NCBI GenBank assembly: GCA_905178155.1
Contig: CAJINV010000009.1
Span: forward strand, 3,654,871-3,718,870
Reading direction: 5' to 3'
Length of the DNA: 64,000 nucleotides
Origin: Amoebophrya sp. A120
Lineage: Eukaryota; Sar; Dinophyceae; Syndiniales; Amoebophryaceae
Part shown: positions 24,201-34,030 of the stretch, one piece after another
Layout of the letters: each line of letters begins with the position of its first letter
Numbering within the stretch: position 1 is the stretch's first letter
Program-made: the position numbers and the translations under genes
The notes under the pieces: model-generated
Databases searched by the model: none
Told to the model about the DNA's origin: nothing
What the model saw: only the letters and a program-made list of their open reading frames with translations

Positions 24201-25426
24201 GTTTTCACTGATGGCAGTCATGCATTACAAATTTTGCCTTCCATGCATGCTATGCAATACAAATTTGCGCACCTCCTTTTCTGATGGATCACTGCATCAC
24301 AAATTCCGTTAACGTTAACACTTTTTCCTGTGATAGTGAACCACACGGATGCGGTCAGTTTCAAGGACGACCATACGCTTCGCAAAAGTATCGTACTCGT
24401 ATGAATGCATCACAAATTTCCTCAGCATGAGAAATGCTACAAATAAAATCTGCAATGCGGAATTACCTTAAGGACAGGATTTGTAATGCATGGTTGCAAT
24501 GCGAGTGCGAGACTTTTGCACACGATAGACCAGAAGGTGGAGCAAGGCTGGACCGCGAACCGAAAAGCAAACGGAGACCTGGTGAATTGGATCGACAAGG
24601 GGGTTTTTCCGGGGTATTTATGGATTGCAAATATGTCTGGGTCTGGAAACTTGTAATGCTAAAAGTGAATGATAGACGCACTGCAATACGCAGCTATGCA
24701 GGTGGACAAATCTGCTGCTGGCTGCCATGTCTTACGTATTCCGCATGGCGAACTGCGTGTTAGTTTGTATGACACGTAAGGGGGCCTTTTCGTGCCTATG
24801 CAACACAGATTCTCGAGTAATGCCAGAAACGCATGACAAACTTGCACTCTTCCAGACGCAGACATTATTGCATTCGATAGTATTTTCTGGAGTCCAAGTT
24901 TCAGGAATCGGCGGAGTACTACCCAGTGAACCCTTTTTTCGACCCCGAGAATCCGTTATGATAGTGGACATAGGTCTTCTTGCTCTGCAGGAGGCAGATT
25001 CTGCATGGATGGAAAGATGCACGAATAAACTACCGGACTTCATCATCGGCAAATCCAAATATGCGCAGCTGTTTGAGCTATTCATGCGGACGATGAACTT
25101 GCCATGCAAAGAACTTCACGGACGAACAAAGCGCAACGAGCACGAGCAGTATTCTGCATTTTGCATTGCAAATGGTTGTCCACTAGCATATGGTTCGAAA
25201 AACTGGAACTGCTACGCGGGGCGATCCGTGCCGGTGCCGGACCTCATCCCCTGGACTATGAGGGTGCACAACTTCCCGTCCTTCTCATTTGTAGTTGTAC
25301 TGCAGCAAGGTATTCAATGCACAGTTTACGACGTTTGCGTTTGCCTCTATGCACGGTTTTCATGACACATTTTGGAGCATCAAACAGTACTGCAGTACGT
25401 GTTCAGATTTGATGTCGCGAAGATGA
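18257..25426 (+). CDS. Large secreted/luminal-type protein of unknown family
   Basis: I do not recognise the family. The 5' end is uncertain: an ATG frame opens at 18257, while strongly coding sequence starts near MTKPPTTSTLALSNG (18857), preceded by a hydrophobic stretch (LLHHPASIFLFPTTPVNA) that could be a signal peptide. Removing 16 TIR elements gives one continuous frame over most of the span. Landmarks are WWGILISVAYSPGVTGVLLE (20965-21025), a Cys-rich QQCCWIECGYY segment (near 21960), a CAYC pair (near 22960), KIVWEPHVIEPLLQLGGFPTFD and a C-terminal HGFHDTFWSIKQYCSTC ending at TGA 25424-25426. Paired cysteines and aromatic residues suggest an extracellular or vacuolar fold (inference). 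The last third (24900-25426) contains several introns I could not place exactly. It has the highest count of distinct element families of any gene here. Confidence 0.6.
19133..19362. mobile_element. TIR intronic element, family C
   Basis: TSD TCGCG (19128-19132) / TCGCA (19363-19367). The join reads VSSSTVA/KDGLFVDASH in the unknown secreted-type gene. Confidence 0.88.
19475..19652. mobile_element. TIR intronic element, diverged A-like, displaced TSD
   Basis: GAATA follows the core directly (19653-19657), but the upstream GAATA (19461-19465) is separated from the core by 9 bp. Splicing out 19467-19658 gives FGTAIEY/TAQQYLFTY in frame. Confidence 0.7.
19786..19951. mobile_element. TIR intronic element, family A
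   Basis: TSD CCTGC exact (19781-19785 / 19952-19956). The join reads ECFGVMCL/LVEMSTAATN. Confidence 0.92.
20004..20268. mobile_element. TIR intronic element, family B
   Basis: TSD TTGGC (19999-20003) / TCGGC (20269-20273). The join reads NAANALG/TASTTTGQTM. Confidence 0.9.
20337..20530. mobile_element. TIR intronic element, single-copy type
   Basis: The TIR is weak at the tips, but CGTAGCAATTGC is inverted inside both ends. TSD AACTG (20332-20336) / AACTT (20531-20535). The join reads NALPLSQL/LAMSGGAA. Confidence 0.75.
20712..20955 (+). other. Possible GT-AG intron
   Basis: GTGTTA...CTGCAG, phase 1, would join RRLNQDCILC to the clearly coding PGNWWGILISVAY. Other donors nearby are possible. 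Confidence 0.35.
21158..21384. mobile_element. TIR intronic element, A-like
   Basis: Ends TATGCACTGCAAAAGAC and CTTTTTGCAGTGCATA. Flanks TGCCA (21153-21157) / GACCA (21385-21389), 3 of 5. The join reads NPLTACH/PNIEMIVRETD. Confidence 0.82.
21439..21680. mobile_element. TIR intronic element, family C
   Basis: TSD ATCGA (21434-21438) / GTCGA (21681-21685). The join reads DPNADR/IIPQNLPTFDIG. Confidence 0.9.
22076..22361. mobile_element. TIR intronic element, family B
   Basis: TSD CGTCT exact (22071-22075 / 22362-22366). The core ends GACA instead of GATA. The join reads GELPLGTS/KTPEYTVWR. Confidence 0.88.
22400..22566. mobile_element. TIR intronic element, family A
   Basis: Flanks TGCAG (22395-22399) / TTGAG (22567-22571), 3 of 5. 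The join reads TVWRVQ/RVSAKVREDT. Confidence 0.82.
22694..22905. mobile_element. TIR intronic element, family H
   Basis: TSD GACTA exact (22689-22693 / 22906-22910). The join reads SIDLEAD/YPKQRLHAG. Confidence 0.92.
23174..23441. mobile_element. TIR intronic element, family B
   Basis: TSD GAGCG exact (23169-23173 / 23442-23446). The join reads SGNGSS/GYLYNLEQIPL. Confidence 0.93.
23481..23766. mobile_element. TIR intronic element, family G
   Basis: TSD CTGCT exact (23476-23480 / 23767-23771). The join reads LEQIPLL/TEQEANNLTN. Confidence 0.93.
23835..24078. mobile_element. TIR intronic element, family B
   Basis: TSD CAGTT exact (23830-23834 / 24079-24083). The core ends GATT. The join reads RTQIQF/NNLQKPGLRLF. 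Confidence 0.88.
24171..24335. mobile_element. TIR intronic element, family F
   Basis: TSD GTGAA exact (24166-24170 / 24336-24340). The join reads DSDFWKVN/HTDAVSFKDD. Confidence 0.93.
24374..24527. mobile_element. TIR intronic element, family A
   Basis: TSD GACCA exact (24369-24373 / 24528-24532). The core starts TACG. The join reads VSFKDD/QKVEQGWTAN. Confidence 0.9.
24619..24879. mobile_element. TIR intronic element, family B
   Basis: TSD GTATT exact (24614-24618 / 24880-24884). The join reads KGVFPGY/FLESKFQESAEYY. Confidence 0.93.
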
Positions 25427-27187
25427 AGCCACATTTCCGGCGTTGCGTGTGCTGCTGCTCATGCCATTCAAATGCGCGGGAGGGGGGTTGTGCGCCGTTA
25501 TATGGAGCCGAGCGAATGCGGAGCTGTTTTCATATCCACAGGAAATAGTATTGCATTTTCCGTACTGCGTGTACGATTCCAAATACATGATCAAATGCGG
25601 TTCCTGCATAAAAAAGCTTCTTTCCCACGCTATTCAGCATGGCAAGCAGTATGTTTCCCTAGGTTCGTGGCGATAAAATTTGTGGTGCATTTTGTATATG
25701 ACCACCAGTACTGACGGGAAATTCAAATTTGTATTGCATACTTCAGACGCGCAGCCTAGAAGAGGTGGTGGAGGTACGATACGAAATAGGTTGGGATTCC
25801 TATTTACGATAACCACGACGATCATCGCCTCCGCGATAATACCTACCAGACCTTAGTGTACTACCACAGTGCTATAGTACCAATGACTATCTACAACGAA
25901 AGGAATATACCGCGATGAAGATGAACAAGCGCTAGTAGCCCCTTGCAACATCAAGTTTTCTTTTCCCGCCAAAACTACAAAATAGAAAAGAAAAAAAATT
26001 CGCTCGCGAGCAGCGATCTGGACAGGAGCAACGCGCCGGTTGTTCTCGGCTGCACAGACACGAAGTTTGTTGTGAGTCAGCAATCCCGTTCGGTATTTTC
26101 AATGTGATGATATTATATCGGGGGTGTGGCTCCTGTGGCCCCTCTCGGGACACGAACAGAAATAGAAATTACTATATCGGTTTTTTTCGCGACGAGAAGT
26201 AAATCGGAGTTTGTTGTCTTCTTATTTTGAAGTCTGTCGTCTGCATGGAAGCGCTAATATCTATTTCGGTTGCTCCTTGCTTCTTCGGGTTTCGGACTGC
26301 TCATTTTCTCGCTTTTATTTGTTGTCTGCGTGCCCGTGCTTCAACGTGTTAAGGTTAACCTGAACACATCATCTGCAGAAGCCCTACTAGACGACAATTC
26401 CTCTTGATGTGACGGCGCTGCCGCTTGTCGTATGGTGGACGTCGTCCACCATGATCTCTAGATTGTCGAAAACCGTAATGCTTACCTGCTCCACCTCGGT
26501 TCGTGCGCGGCTATTAGAACTTCATATGAGCCCACCGTGGTTTTTTCTCGGTCTCGTACTCGTTCCGCTCCCTGTGGTGCTTGCTCTACGGCAACTCTTC
26601 GGCTAGCTTGTAGTACTATACCCTCTTGAAAATCACTCACTGACTCCCTCGTCCACGACTACTTCGCACTTTTGCACTGACTCGTCATCTCTGTCAGTCT
26701 GTCATAGATATTGAGATGAAAAATGTGCTGGCCAATCACACGTCAATGCTTGTCAAGAACATTTTCTGCAAATTATCACAGCAAGAACAGCTCAGTGCTT
26801 GTGTCTCTTGTTTTTGCACCCCGATTTTTCAACTCCTGCTTTTCTACGTAAACTGTAGATTCAAGTTGTAAGTTCCTCATTGTTGACGTCGCGCACCTTC
26901 ATTCACATTCACTCGCTGATGGCAGTGGCACAAGAAGGAAGCAGACGGCAATAGTGGTGCTGCGCAGCGATTTACCACAATAAACACCAAGCAGAACAAC
27001 TTTTTATCTTCTAACTTTACTCAAATTGTTGTATCACGATCAGCTACAGCTTTCAACAACACGACCTGAAGCCGGTTACTCACTGCAACTACGACCAGCC
27101 GGCGCGTCATCACTGCGAACACCCGGACCTAGTGCTGCGTTATTCTTGTTGAGAAAAATAAGTTCAGCAGCAACACCTCCAGAGAAC
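25427..27187. other. Intergenic, nothing recognised
   Basis: No TIR elements and no supported exon. It separates the secreted-type gene from the first phosphatase gene. Confidence 0.5.
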
Positions 27188-30100
27188 ATGAAAATGAAAC
27201 TCCAGCGACACGACGAACAGCGTCACGCGGCTCCTCTCCCGGGAGTTGCAAGAGCAGGTCGTCTTGTTTCAGTTTCTCGTGTCGCGGTCGCCTCGCAGGT
27301 ATTGATGGACCTCAGGTGGAGCCTGTTCTGCGCTGACACGATCACGTCTTTTGCCGAGGCCCGGGTGACCGAAGGAAGCACTACGGGCATCAAAACCGAG
27401 GCGACACAAATCGAACACGAAGAAAATATCAAGTGCAATAAAAATAGGTCTGGAGGGTGGTCTGGAAAAGACGAGAGTGCATTAAGATTAACCTAGAAGC
27501 TTGATGCCATACTGGGCTGGCATAGCTCTCAAGTCTGTGGCTATGCACATAATTGCTCTACTCGTCGCGACCCAAAAGGACGAGCTGCCTCGTTTTATTT
27601 CTGTCATGATCTTCATGAAGACGAAACGCAATGGCAGTTTGCGTTTGCCATGCTGAATTTTTATACTAGACTTCTGACAGGCACAGGTACAAGTTGACTG
27701 ACGAGCAACGCAAAAACGTGTCAACATGTTGCGCCGCCAAATAAAATTGAGGCGTCGTGGTTCTTGCGAAGATTTTTGTTCAACCCGTAATGTTAAAGGA
27801 CAGAAGTTTTTTACTAGAGTTCCACTTCCAGGCGTATTGGTATTTGCGTTCTTCGATAGAAGAGGAACATGAAGAAGAGGAAGCGCAGCAACTCGCGGCA
27901 ACATTCTTGACGACGAAGACGAAACGGACGGAAACGACCCAGACGAAGCAGGCCCAATCGCAGCAGAAACAGGGACAAATGGTGTCGCGCCGGAGTTGGT
28001 GGAACTGGATGAATCCGATGAAATACTTCAGCAAGAAGAAGTTCAAAGACGTCGTTGGCGCCACACCTCTGGGAATGTGGGGCACGATGCGCCGAAAGTG
28101 CAAGTGTGAATCGCCGGACGTACGAACTGCAAATTATATGTCTGGGTCTGGAAAACGAAAATAAATGTGGATCCAAATAAGTTGTCATGCTGAATCTGAC
28201 TCGTACGTCGAAATACCTGTGTTGCAGGACCCGCATGATCAAAAGTATACTTACTTACCCACGACTTACCGCAACGCAAAAGGCAAGTTTGTTTCCCATG
28301 GGGAATAGGCATTAAGAAGGTCGTGCAAAGGTTGTGATGCTTCAACATCTGGGTGCATCTGCATTCCAGACCATCATTGTGATGCACGAGATGCATGCAT
28401 GACAACAAGCGGCCGCGCTCTCTTCGAGACCCAGAGATAAGTATTTGCATTTGATAGGACGGCGACCCGTACAATGTGATCCCACTGAAGCACGAAGACC
28501 CGAATCTCGCTCGTCGTGTTGACGTTTTCGCTCTAGCGGGCGGGAACATGTTCGGAGAGAATCCTGCGTTGCAGCAGTTTGCCGAAGCGCAGAAACAAGA
28601 GCAGATTCTCACTCGTCCTGCAACAGCAACCGACAGCATGGATTCTCACGTGGACAATGTGAATCCCAATGTGGGCAATGCTCAGTTGGTCCTTGGCGTA
28701 ATGCCAAAGAAGGGCGTGTGCGACGGGGTTTGGGCCTGTGCGCTGAAGGGAACCTGTGGTAAGATGAACGGAGGGCGACTCGCACTGCATCCGACGGGAA
28801 TCAGATATGGAGTTCTCAAATGTTACATTCTCAACTGTTACAGGAATTTGTAATGCAAGAACGGCGAAAGTGAAAGGGGGAAGATAGCTCCTTTTGCATT
28901 ACAAAGTCCGCACAGATTTACATGCTGTTTAGCCTTCCGGGGATTTGTCACGCGTAGCCGCTTGTTTATCTACTGGCGGCTTCAGGTACTTTTGCATGAC
29001 AAATCCATGCTGAGGTATGATGTACGGGTGCAGTCGGGTATGCATGACAAATCCGTGGAACAGTTGAGACTGTAACGTTTGGGAATGCCATATCAGAGCC
29101 GTTGTGTCTATCAATGACATGAAAAAGGAAGTGCCGTCGCTTCCGTGGGCGGACAAGTATAAAGAGCAACGTGCGATGAACTGCAAGGAAGACACGGAAG
29201 TTGGCCGAATGCCACTTGCAAATGTGTACCCGGACCTCGCTGATTGGCAACAAGTGTACCAGTGCCAACCTTCGTTTTGGGGGAAAGGACTCAGGTGGAG
29301 GTGGGACTGGAAGTGTTACGAAGAAGACCTCTGCCCCAGCACCCAAGGACCACAGCAACAGCTGCAGGCGGCGGCGGCGACGGCGGCGGCGCCGTGGTCG
29401 ATCAATCAAGAACATTCACTTTCCCACAAGCAGTTTTGTTGGACCGACCACGTTCCTCTTAACGTCGAGGCAATCGACGCTGCGGCGGAACAAATCAGAG
29501 AATTTCTCGTCGCAGGAAAAAGCACCTACGTCCACTGCAAGGCGGGCATGGCGCGGTCGGCCATGGCGGTCATCGGTTTTTTGATGAAGTACGGAAAGTG
29601 CTTCGATGAGGAACAGGGAGAGGGGGGCGCAGACCGGCCACTGCAGGTTTGAATATAGGTCTCAGCTTTCGAGCTTTCGCCTTTTCGCAACGTACTGACA
29701 AACTGTAAACTGCAGAGAGGCGACGGGCTGAAGGCCCGCGAGCTGCTAAGTTTGGCCTTTACGTTTGGCCTTTTGTAGCGTGTTGGCAGGCTGGGAGCTG
29801 CAGAGCACGCGCGGGCTGACGGCCTACAGGCTGCCCAGCTGCGCGGGCTGAGGGGCTGCGAAGTCAAGTACAAGTGTGCGCAGCTGCGCGAACTGCTTCC
29901 GCGTTCGCGGGGCACTGAGTAAAAAACCAAGGCGCGGCGCTTCGTTTTTTTGTGTTTGGGCACGGTCGCCGAACTGACTGCCCGCGGACGGTGGGGCGCT
30001 GGTGGAGTGCGCCAACTGCCTGCGCGCCTGCGTAGGCCGCGCGTGTCGGTTCCGATCGCTCGTGGGAAACAAAGAGAAAGCGTGGGGCGGTGGGGCTGCG

Positions 30101-31875
30101 GCCCATTGGATAGAGCGCAAGAAATTGGGGGGGGGGGGTCGGGGGGGGGGAAACGGGGCAAGGGCAAGGCATAGCCTGCACGCCCCGCGTCCTTTTGCTC
30201 GACAGTTTCCTTTTTGTTTTCCTCGCTTCTCTATCTTCCCGCCCTCTTCCGTTTCCGTCCGACACTCCTTCTCGCCCCGCGCCCTTAGGCAGTTCGAAGG
30301 AACCCCCGGAAAGAAAAGAACTTCTCTCCTCTTGTCAGTTCGACCCCCTAGAAAAAAAGAAGTTCGCTCTTCTTTTCAGTTCGATCCCCTAGAGAGGAAA
30401 GAGGTTCCTCCTTGCATGTAGTTCGTTTTCGCATACTAAGTTTTCAGATTGTAGTAGCTCGTTGATTCGTTCCTGTTGTAAAACTTCAACTTGAAAACTG
30501 AAACCGCTACAGGTTTGGGAAGCGGTCGCGTACGTGACGCACTTTCGTCCGATCGTCAACGTGGCCTACAATTGGCCGAAGATGGGAGGTATGCATCACA
30601 AATATGTCCGGGTCGGGACGAAGGGCGCAACTTGCTATGCGCATTTCAGACAACACAAAAAGCTGTCGTGCATGAACAGCAAATGCGGCTCAACACTTGC
30701 CACCAGAAGTAAAAGAAGGATGAAGTTGTCAACATTCGGTCTAGGCATAGAGACGACATCACCTTCTCAAGATGTGTCATGCTGGGGCTTGTTTCATGCG
30801 AGATCTTCTGGGTCAGGGTCACGCATAAAACCTGCATGGCTCGATGCTATTAGGCGTTTCATTGTTCATAAAACCTGCATGACAAATTTCTGCCTTCTTC
30901 CAGACGACCCAGACATATTTGCCATGCATAGGGCAACTGATCAAGTACGGTGCGGCGCTCGAGGCTTTGAGGGGAAAAAAAGATGGAGAAGAAGCAGGTG
31001 CGGGAGCTGGAGAAACACCTTCAGCAGTTGGTCAAATTCGCAACGACGAGCATGCAGCAGTCGGCGGCGATGCTGCTGCATTTGCACCTGCAAACATCGA
31101 TCCGCGCCACATCTGGAAGTTGCAGGTCAAGAACTGCAAGGACGAGACCGGCCGCCCCATTGAAGTTGAGGAACCTGCCGGCGCCGCTTCCTCGGAGGAA
31201 CAAGCGGCGCAGTCGCAGCAAGCAGGAGACCAAGGGAGAGCGACGCCCGAGTCGCGGGAACACAACCTGTACGGCGCGTTGCGGGCTATCCTGGAAGAAG
31301 AGGTGAAAATTTGGAAAAAGGTCGTCCAGGAGGAAGGTTTGACTGTTGAGGAGTTCGACGTTGGTTCGTTTTCACGGCGTGGTGTTACTTGGAATGCACA
31401 AGATGCAGGGAACGGGCAATGGCTCGAACGAGAAATCAAAACCGGCGTTGACAAAGGCGTCATTTCCGCGACGGCTGCGAAGAAACTGCGGAAGGGCATC
31501 TTCGAGCGGGAACAAACGGAAGGGACACAGCACACACCGCCGCCAGTACAAGCGGCACCTGCTGCTGCTGCTGCTTCTGCTGCTCGTGCCCCTACAGCTC
31601 CTGCTGAGCTGCTGCAGGCGGCGTCTAGTGCTGACTCCTTTCTCGAGCTCGACGCGGGCGGGGATCATCTTCTTGACCTGGAGCGGCCCCCTACTGCCCA
31701 TGGGCGGATCCTCGGCGCGAACGCTGGGAAGAAGTCCACTGGAGAAGATGCAGCCGGCGCAGCACACGACGAGCACGACCAACCAGATCCACTGGTGGGA
31801 CAAGAAGATAAAGAAGGTTTTACTTCTTCTGGAGAAAAAAAGTTCCTGGCGCCACTTAATACACACGACAAATGA
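27188..31875 (+). CDS. Dual-specificity phosphatase 1, PTPMT1-like
   Basis: A cysteine-dependent phosphatase of the dual-specificity class, closest in motif layout to PTPMT1 (phosphatidylglycerophosphate phosphatase type). Catalytic loop HCKAGMARS begins near 29533 (HCx5R complete), with the general-acid Asp in WTDHVPL upstream. An LVLGVMP strand and GIRAVVSINDMKKE precede it, and LQVWEAVAYVTHFRPIVN follows, as in PTPMT1. Substrate is not predictable. A basic Trp-rich stretch (RRSWWNWMNPMKYFSKKKF) lies N-terminal to the domain and could contact membranes. Ala/Gln and Glu-rich low complexity follows the domain to the stop at 31873-31875. The start at 27188 is a guess; the first intron is not resolved, and firm coding begins near 27860. 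It carries three TIR elements and one long GT-AG intron. It is a paralogue of the next gene. Confidence 0.75.
28121..28456. mobile_element. TIR intronic element, family B
   Basis: TSD GGACG exact (28116-28120 / 28457-28461). The core starts TACG. The join reads KCKCESPD/GDPYNVIPLKH. Confidence 0.9.
28806..29092. mobile_element. TIR intronic element, family C
   Basis: TSD TCAGA exact (28801-28805 / 29093-29097). The join reads ALHPTGIR/AVVSINDMKKE, within the phosphatase core. Confidence 0.92.
29647..30512 (+). other. Long GT-AG intron of phosphatase 1, GC-rich
   Basis: GTTTGA...CTACAG, phase 0; the join LQ/VWEAVAYVTHFRP fits the PTPMT1 fold. The interior is GC-rich with a G-run at about 30125-30151 (possible G-quadruplex) and two related 35-40 bp blocks near 30310-30400 (CAGTTCGACCCCCTAG / CAGTTCGATCCCCTAG). 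Confidence 0.75.
30590..30930. mobile_element. TIR intronic element, family B
   Basis: Flanks GGAGG (30585-30589) / GGGCA (30931-30935) match poorly. Ends TATGCATCACAAATATGTC and GACATATTTGCCATGCATA. The join keeps frame into LIKYGAALEALRG. Confidence 0.82.
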
Positions 31876-34030
31876 ACAACATTCATTTAATTTTAAGTAC
31901 TTTTACTTATCATGCGACGTAGAAGCTCCAGTTCGTCACGAACACGAACACTCAGGGGGTTGCAAAGATATCTGTCATGATGCACACAATGTCATGGGCA
32001 AAATAAATTGTCACTACAGTCAAATATCATGGTTGTTCATCCCTAGTAGTCTTTTGCGAAAATACTTTAATACAAGAAAGGCTGCCGCGATGTGAAAAAA
32101 ACTTTTCATGCCTCCAAACCTGCAGCCTAGCGAGGGTACGAAAAGTACGACATGATATTGAGGTAGAATGGTCGTGCCAAAGCCAAAGATAATTATTACC
32201 TTTCTACTGTAGGTACATGTACGTCCAAGACGCAAAGCCACGCAAGAAGCCGCTTTCAATCATTCTTTTTCTTCAAGTCTGAATCACAATCACTATCTAT
32301 AGTTTTGTTCAGTTCTCTTATCTTTTCCTGATCTTCTTGCACTAAGTGAACTCATTTTTTTGTCGATTAACGGTGAGGTCGACTGCTCGGCGGAGCCTGT
32401 AGCTATAGTTTCTGTTTCATCATCTTGTCAAGCCGAAGCCATATTTTGTTTCTACAACTTTCTTGCTCGTCTAGGTCTTTCTCATATATACGAATCGTTT
32501 ATATTCATTTTTTAAATTACTTTCGAAGCTTGTTTGCCATTCTAGCAGTCGTGCTTTTCCAAAATCCATCGGGATGTTTTCTGAACAATTGTAATTCTTG
32601 AAGTCGCAGATTCATATGCATATCCTTGAAACCCGAGGTGTGCTGCTGTTGTATCAACACGCTTCAAAACAAAGACATTGCTCACTTTTTTTCATTCCAA
32701 CAATAGCAGTCGAAGTCTGTCCCGTGGCTGATTTAACCCGATGAGTATCCTTGTGCTTGTTGGTCATCCCCAAGATGAACAGTATGCGGTCGATAAGCCC
32801 CCCAAAAGTTTTTTCGAGTAATTCTAATTTTTTCAAAATGTGACTGTTCCTGTTGCGCATAGAATTTTTCGTGTTCACCGCCCGCTCGCTGGTCCATTTT
32901 GATTTTCGACCGCGACTCGCATTCCTCAACTTGTTTGTTGAAGATAGATGATGTGCCAAACGCACAAATTAAAATTATCGGTTATAGTCTACTCCCAACT
33001 CTAGCACGCTTGTGGTCCTTGATGTGATGCTATATGAACATGATCTGGATCCTCGGTCTTCAATATTGAGATGACTAAGCCAATGTCAGATGAATCGGAC
33101 GAAGATGTCGACCACCTCATTTGTCTACTTCATATCGATGATAGATCCTGAACCATTCAAGATCTACTTAGATCTTCTAAGCTGAAGTGTAGTCTATGCT
33201 GGTCCTGCTCCTGGTCGGCAGCGGGTTCTAGCAACGAACCCGCCAAAAAGCTGGTGCATAATTTTGCTTTGATTGTCAAAGTCCAAAGTCGGATTGTCTT
33301 ACTTCCAGGAGGCCCTCTTGTCAGTTTCGCTTTCGGTGGATATAGTCAGTGGTGTAAAATTCTAATATTCTCGGTCCTGAACAACTACACTACAAGTGAA
33401 AGACGCGAGAACTGTGCTGTCGGTTTGCTCCTTATCATCTGGTGGTATTTGCAGTTGAGAAGTGTAGAGTTGGCACCACCTGGTGTTGGGTTGTACAAAG
33501 AATAGAACCTCCTCTCCAGCAGCATTTCGAATTGGTTCATTTTCAATTACGAAATGTTTAACCGCGACAGGAGGAAATCTACTCGCAGCCTTCAACATAT
33601 GAAGTAGCCGCACGGCTTCTGATTAAAAAACTCTCGCCAAAATATTTTTTCTTTCCTATTGATTTTGATAGATTTTCCTACAACATTCAGCGACTGAGCA
33701 GCAGTCTGTCTTTCGACGTAATAGAAAATAAAATTGCTTTCGATTTATTACATTCAGTTCAAGGCCTTCGTACTATCGCAATCCCGGAGGTCTCTCCTCA
33801 GGTTTTATGTCACTAATAGTGTAGAAGTAGACCAGCACTAGTAGTACAGCTGCAAAAACACGACGCCTGAAGTAGACGGGGGAGAGAACCAGCACCAGAA
33901 ATAAACGCAGCTTCACAGCACAAGCAGCAGCAGCACGAGCTGCACCAGCAGGGAAAACCTACATCAAAAAGGAATCAACCTAGGTGTCTCCTGCACCACG
34001 ATCATAGATAGGACGGTGCTAAAATCGAAG
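31876..34030. other. Intergenic, AT-rich
   Basis: No TIR elements. A minus-strand frame of about 100 codons (32654-32965) is the longest candidate but has no recognisable content. Confidence 0.5.

Noticed and set aside
30095-30310. tRNA-like fragments (GGATAGAGC and GTTCGAAGG)
   Set aside because: They are about 190 bp apart with no acceptor or anticodon stem between them; chance in a GC-rich intron.
32654-32965. Minus-strand ORF of 103 codons in AT-rich spacer
   Set aside because: GTG start, no recognisable content and no supporting exons.
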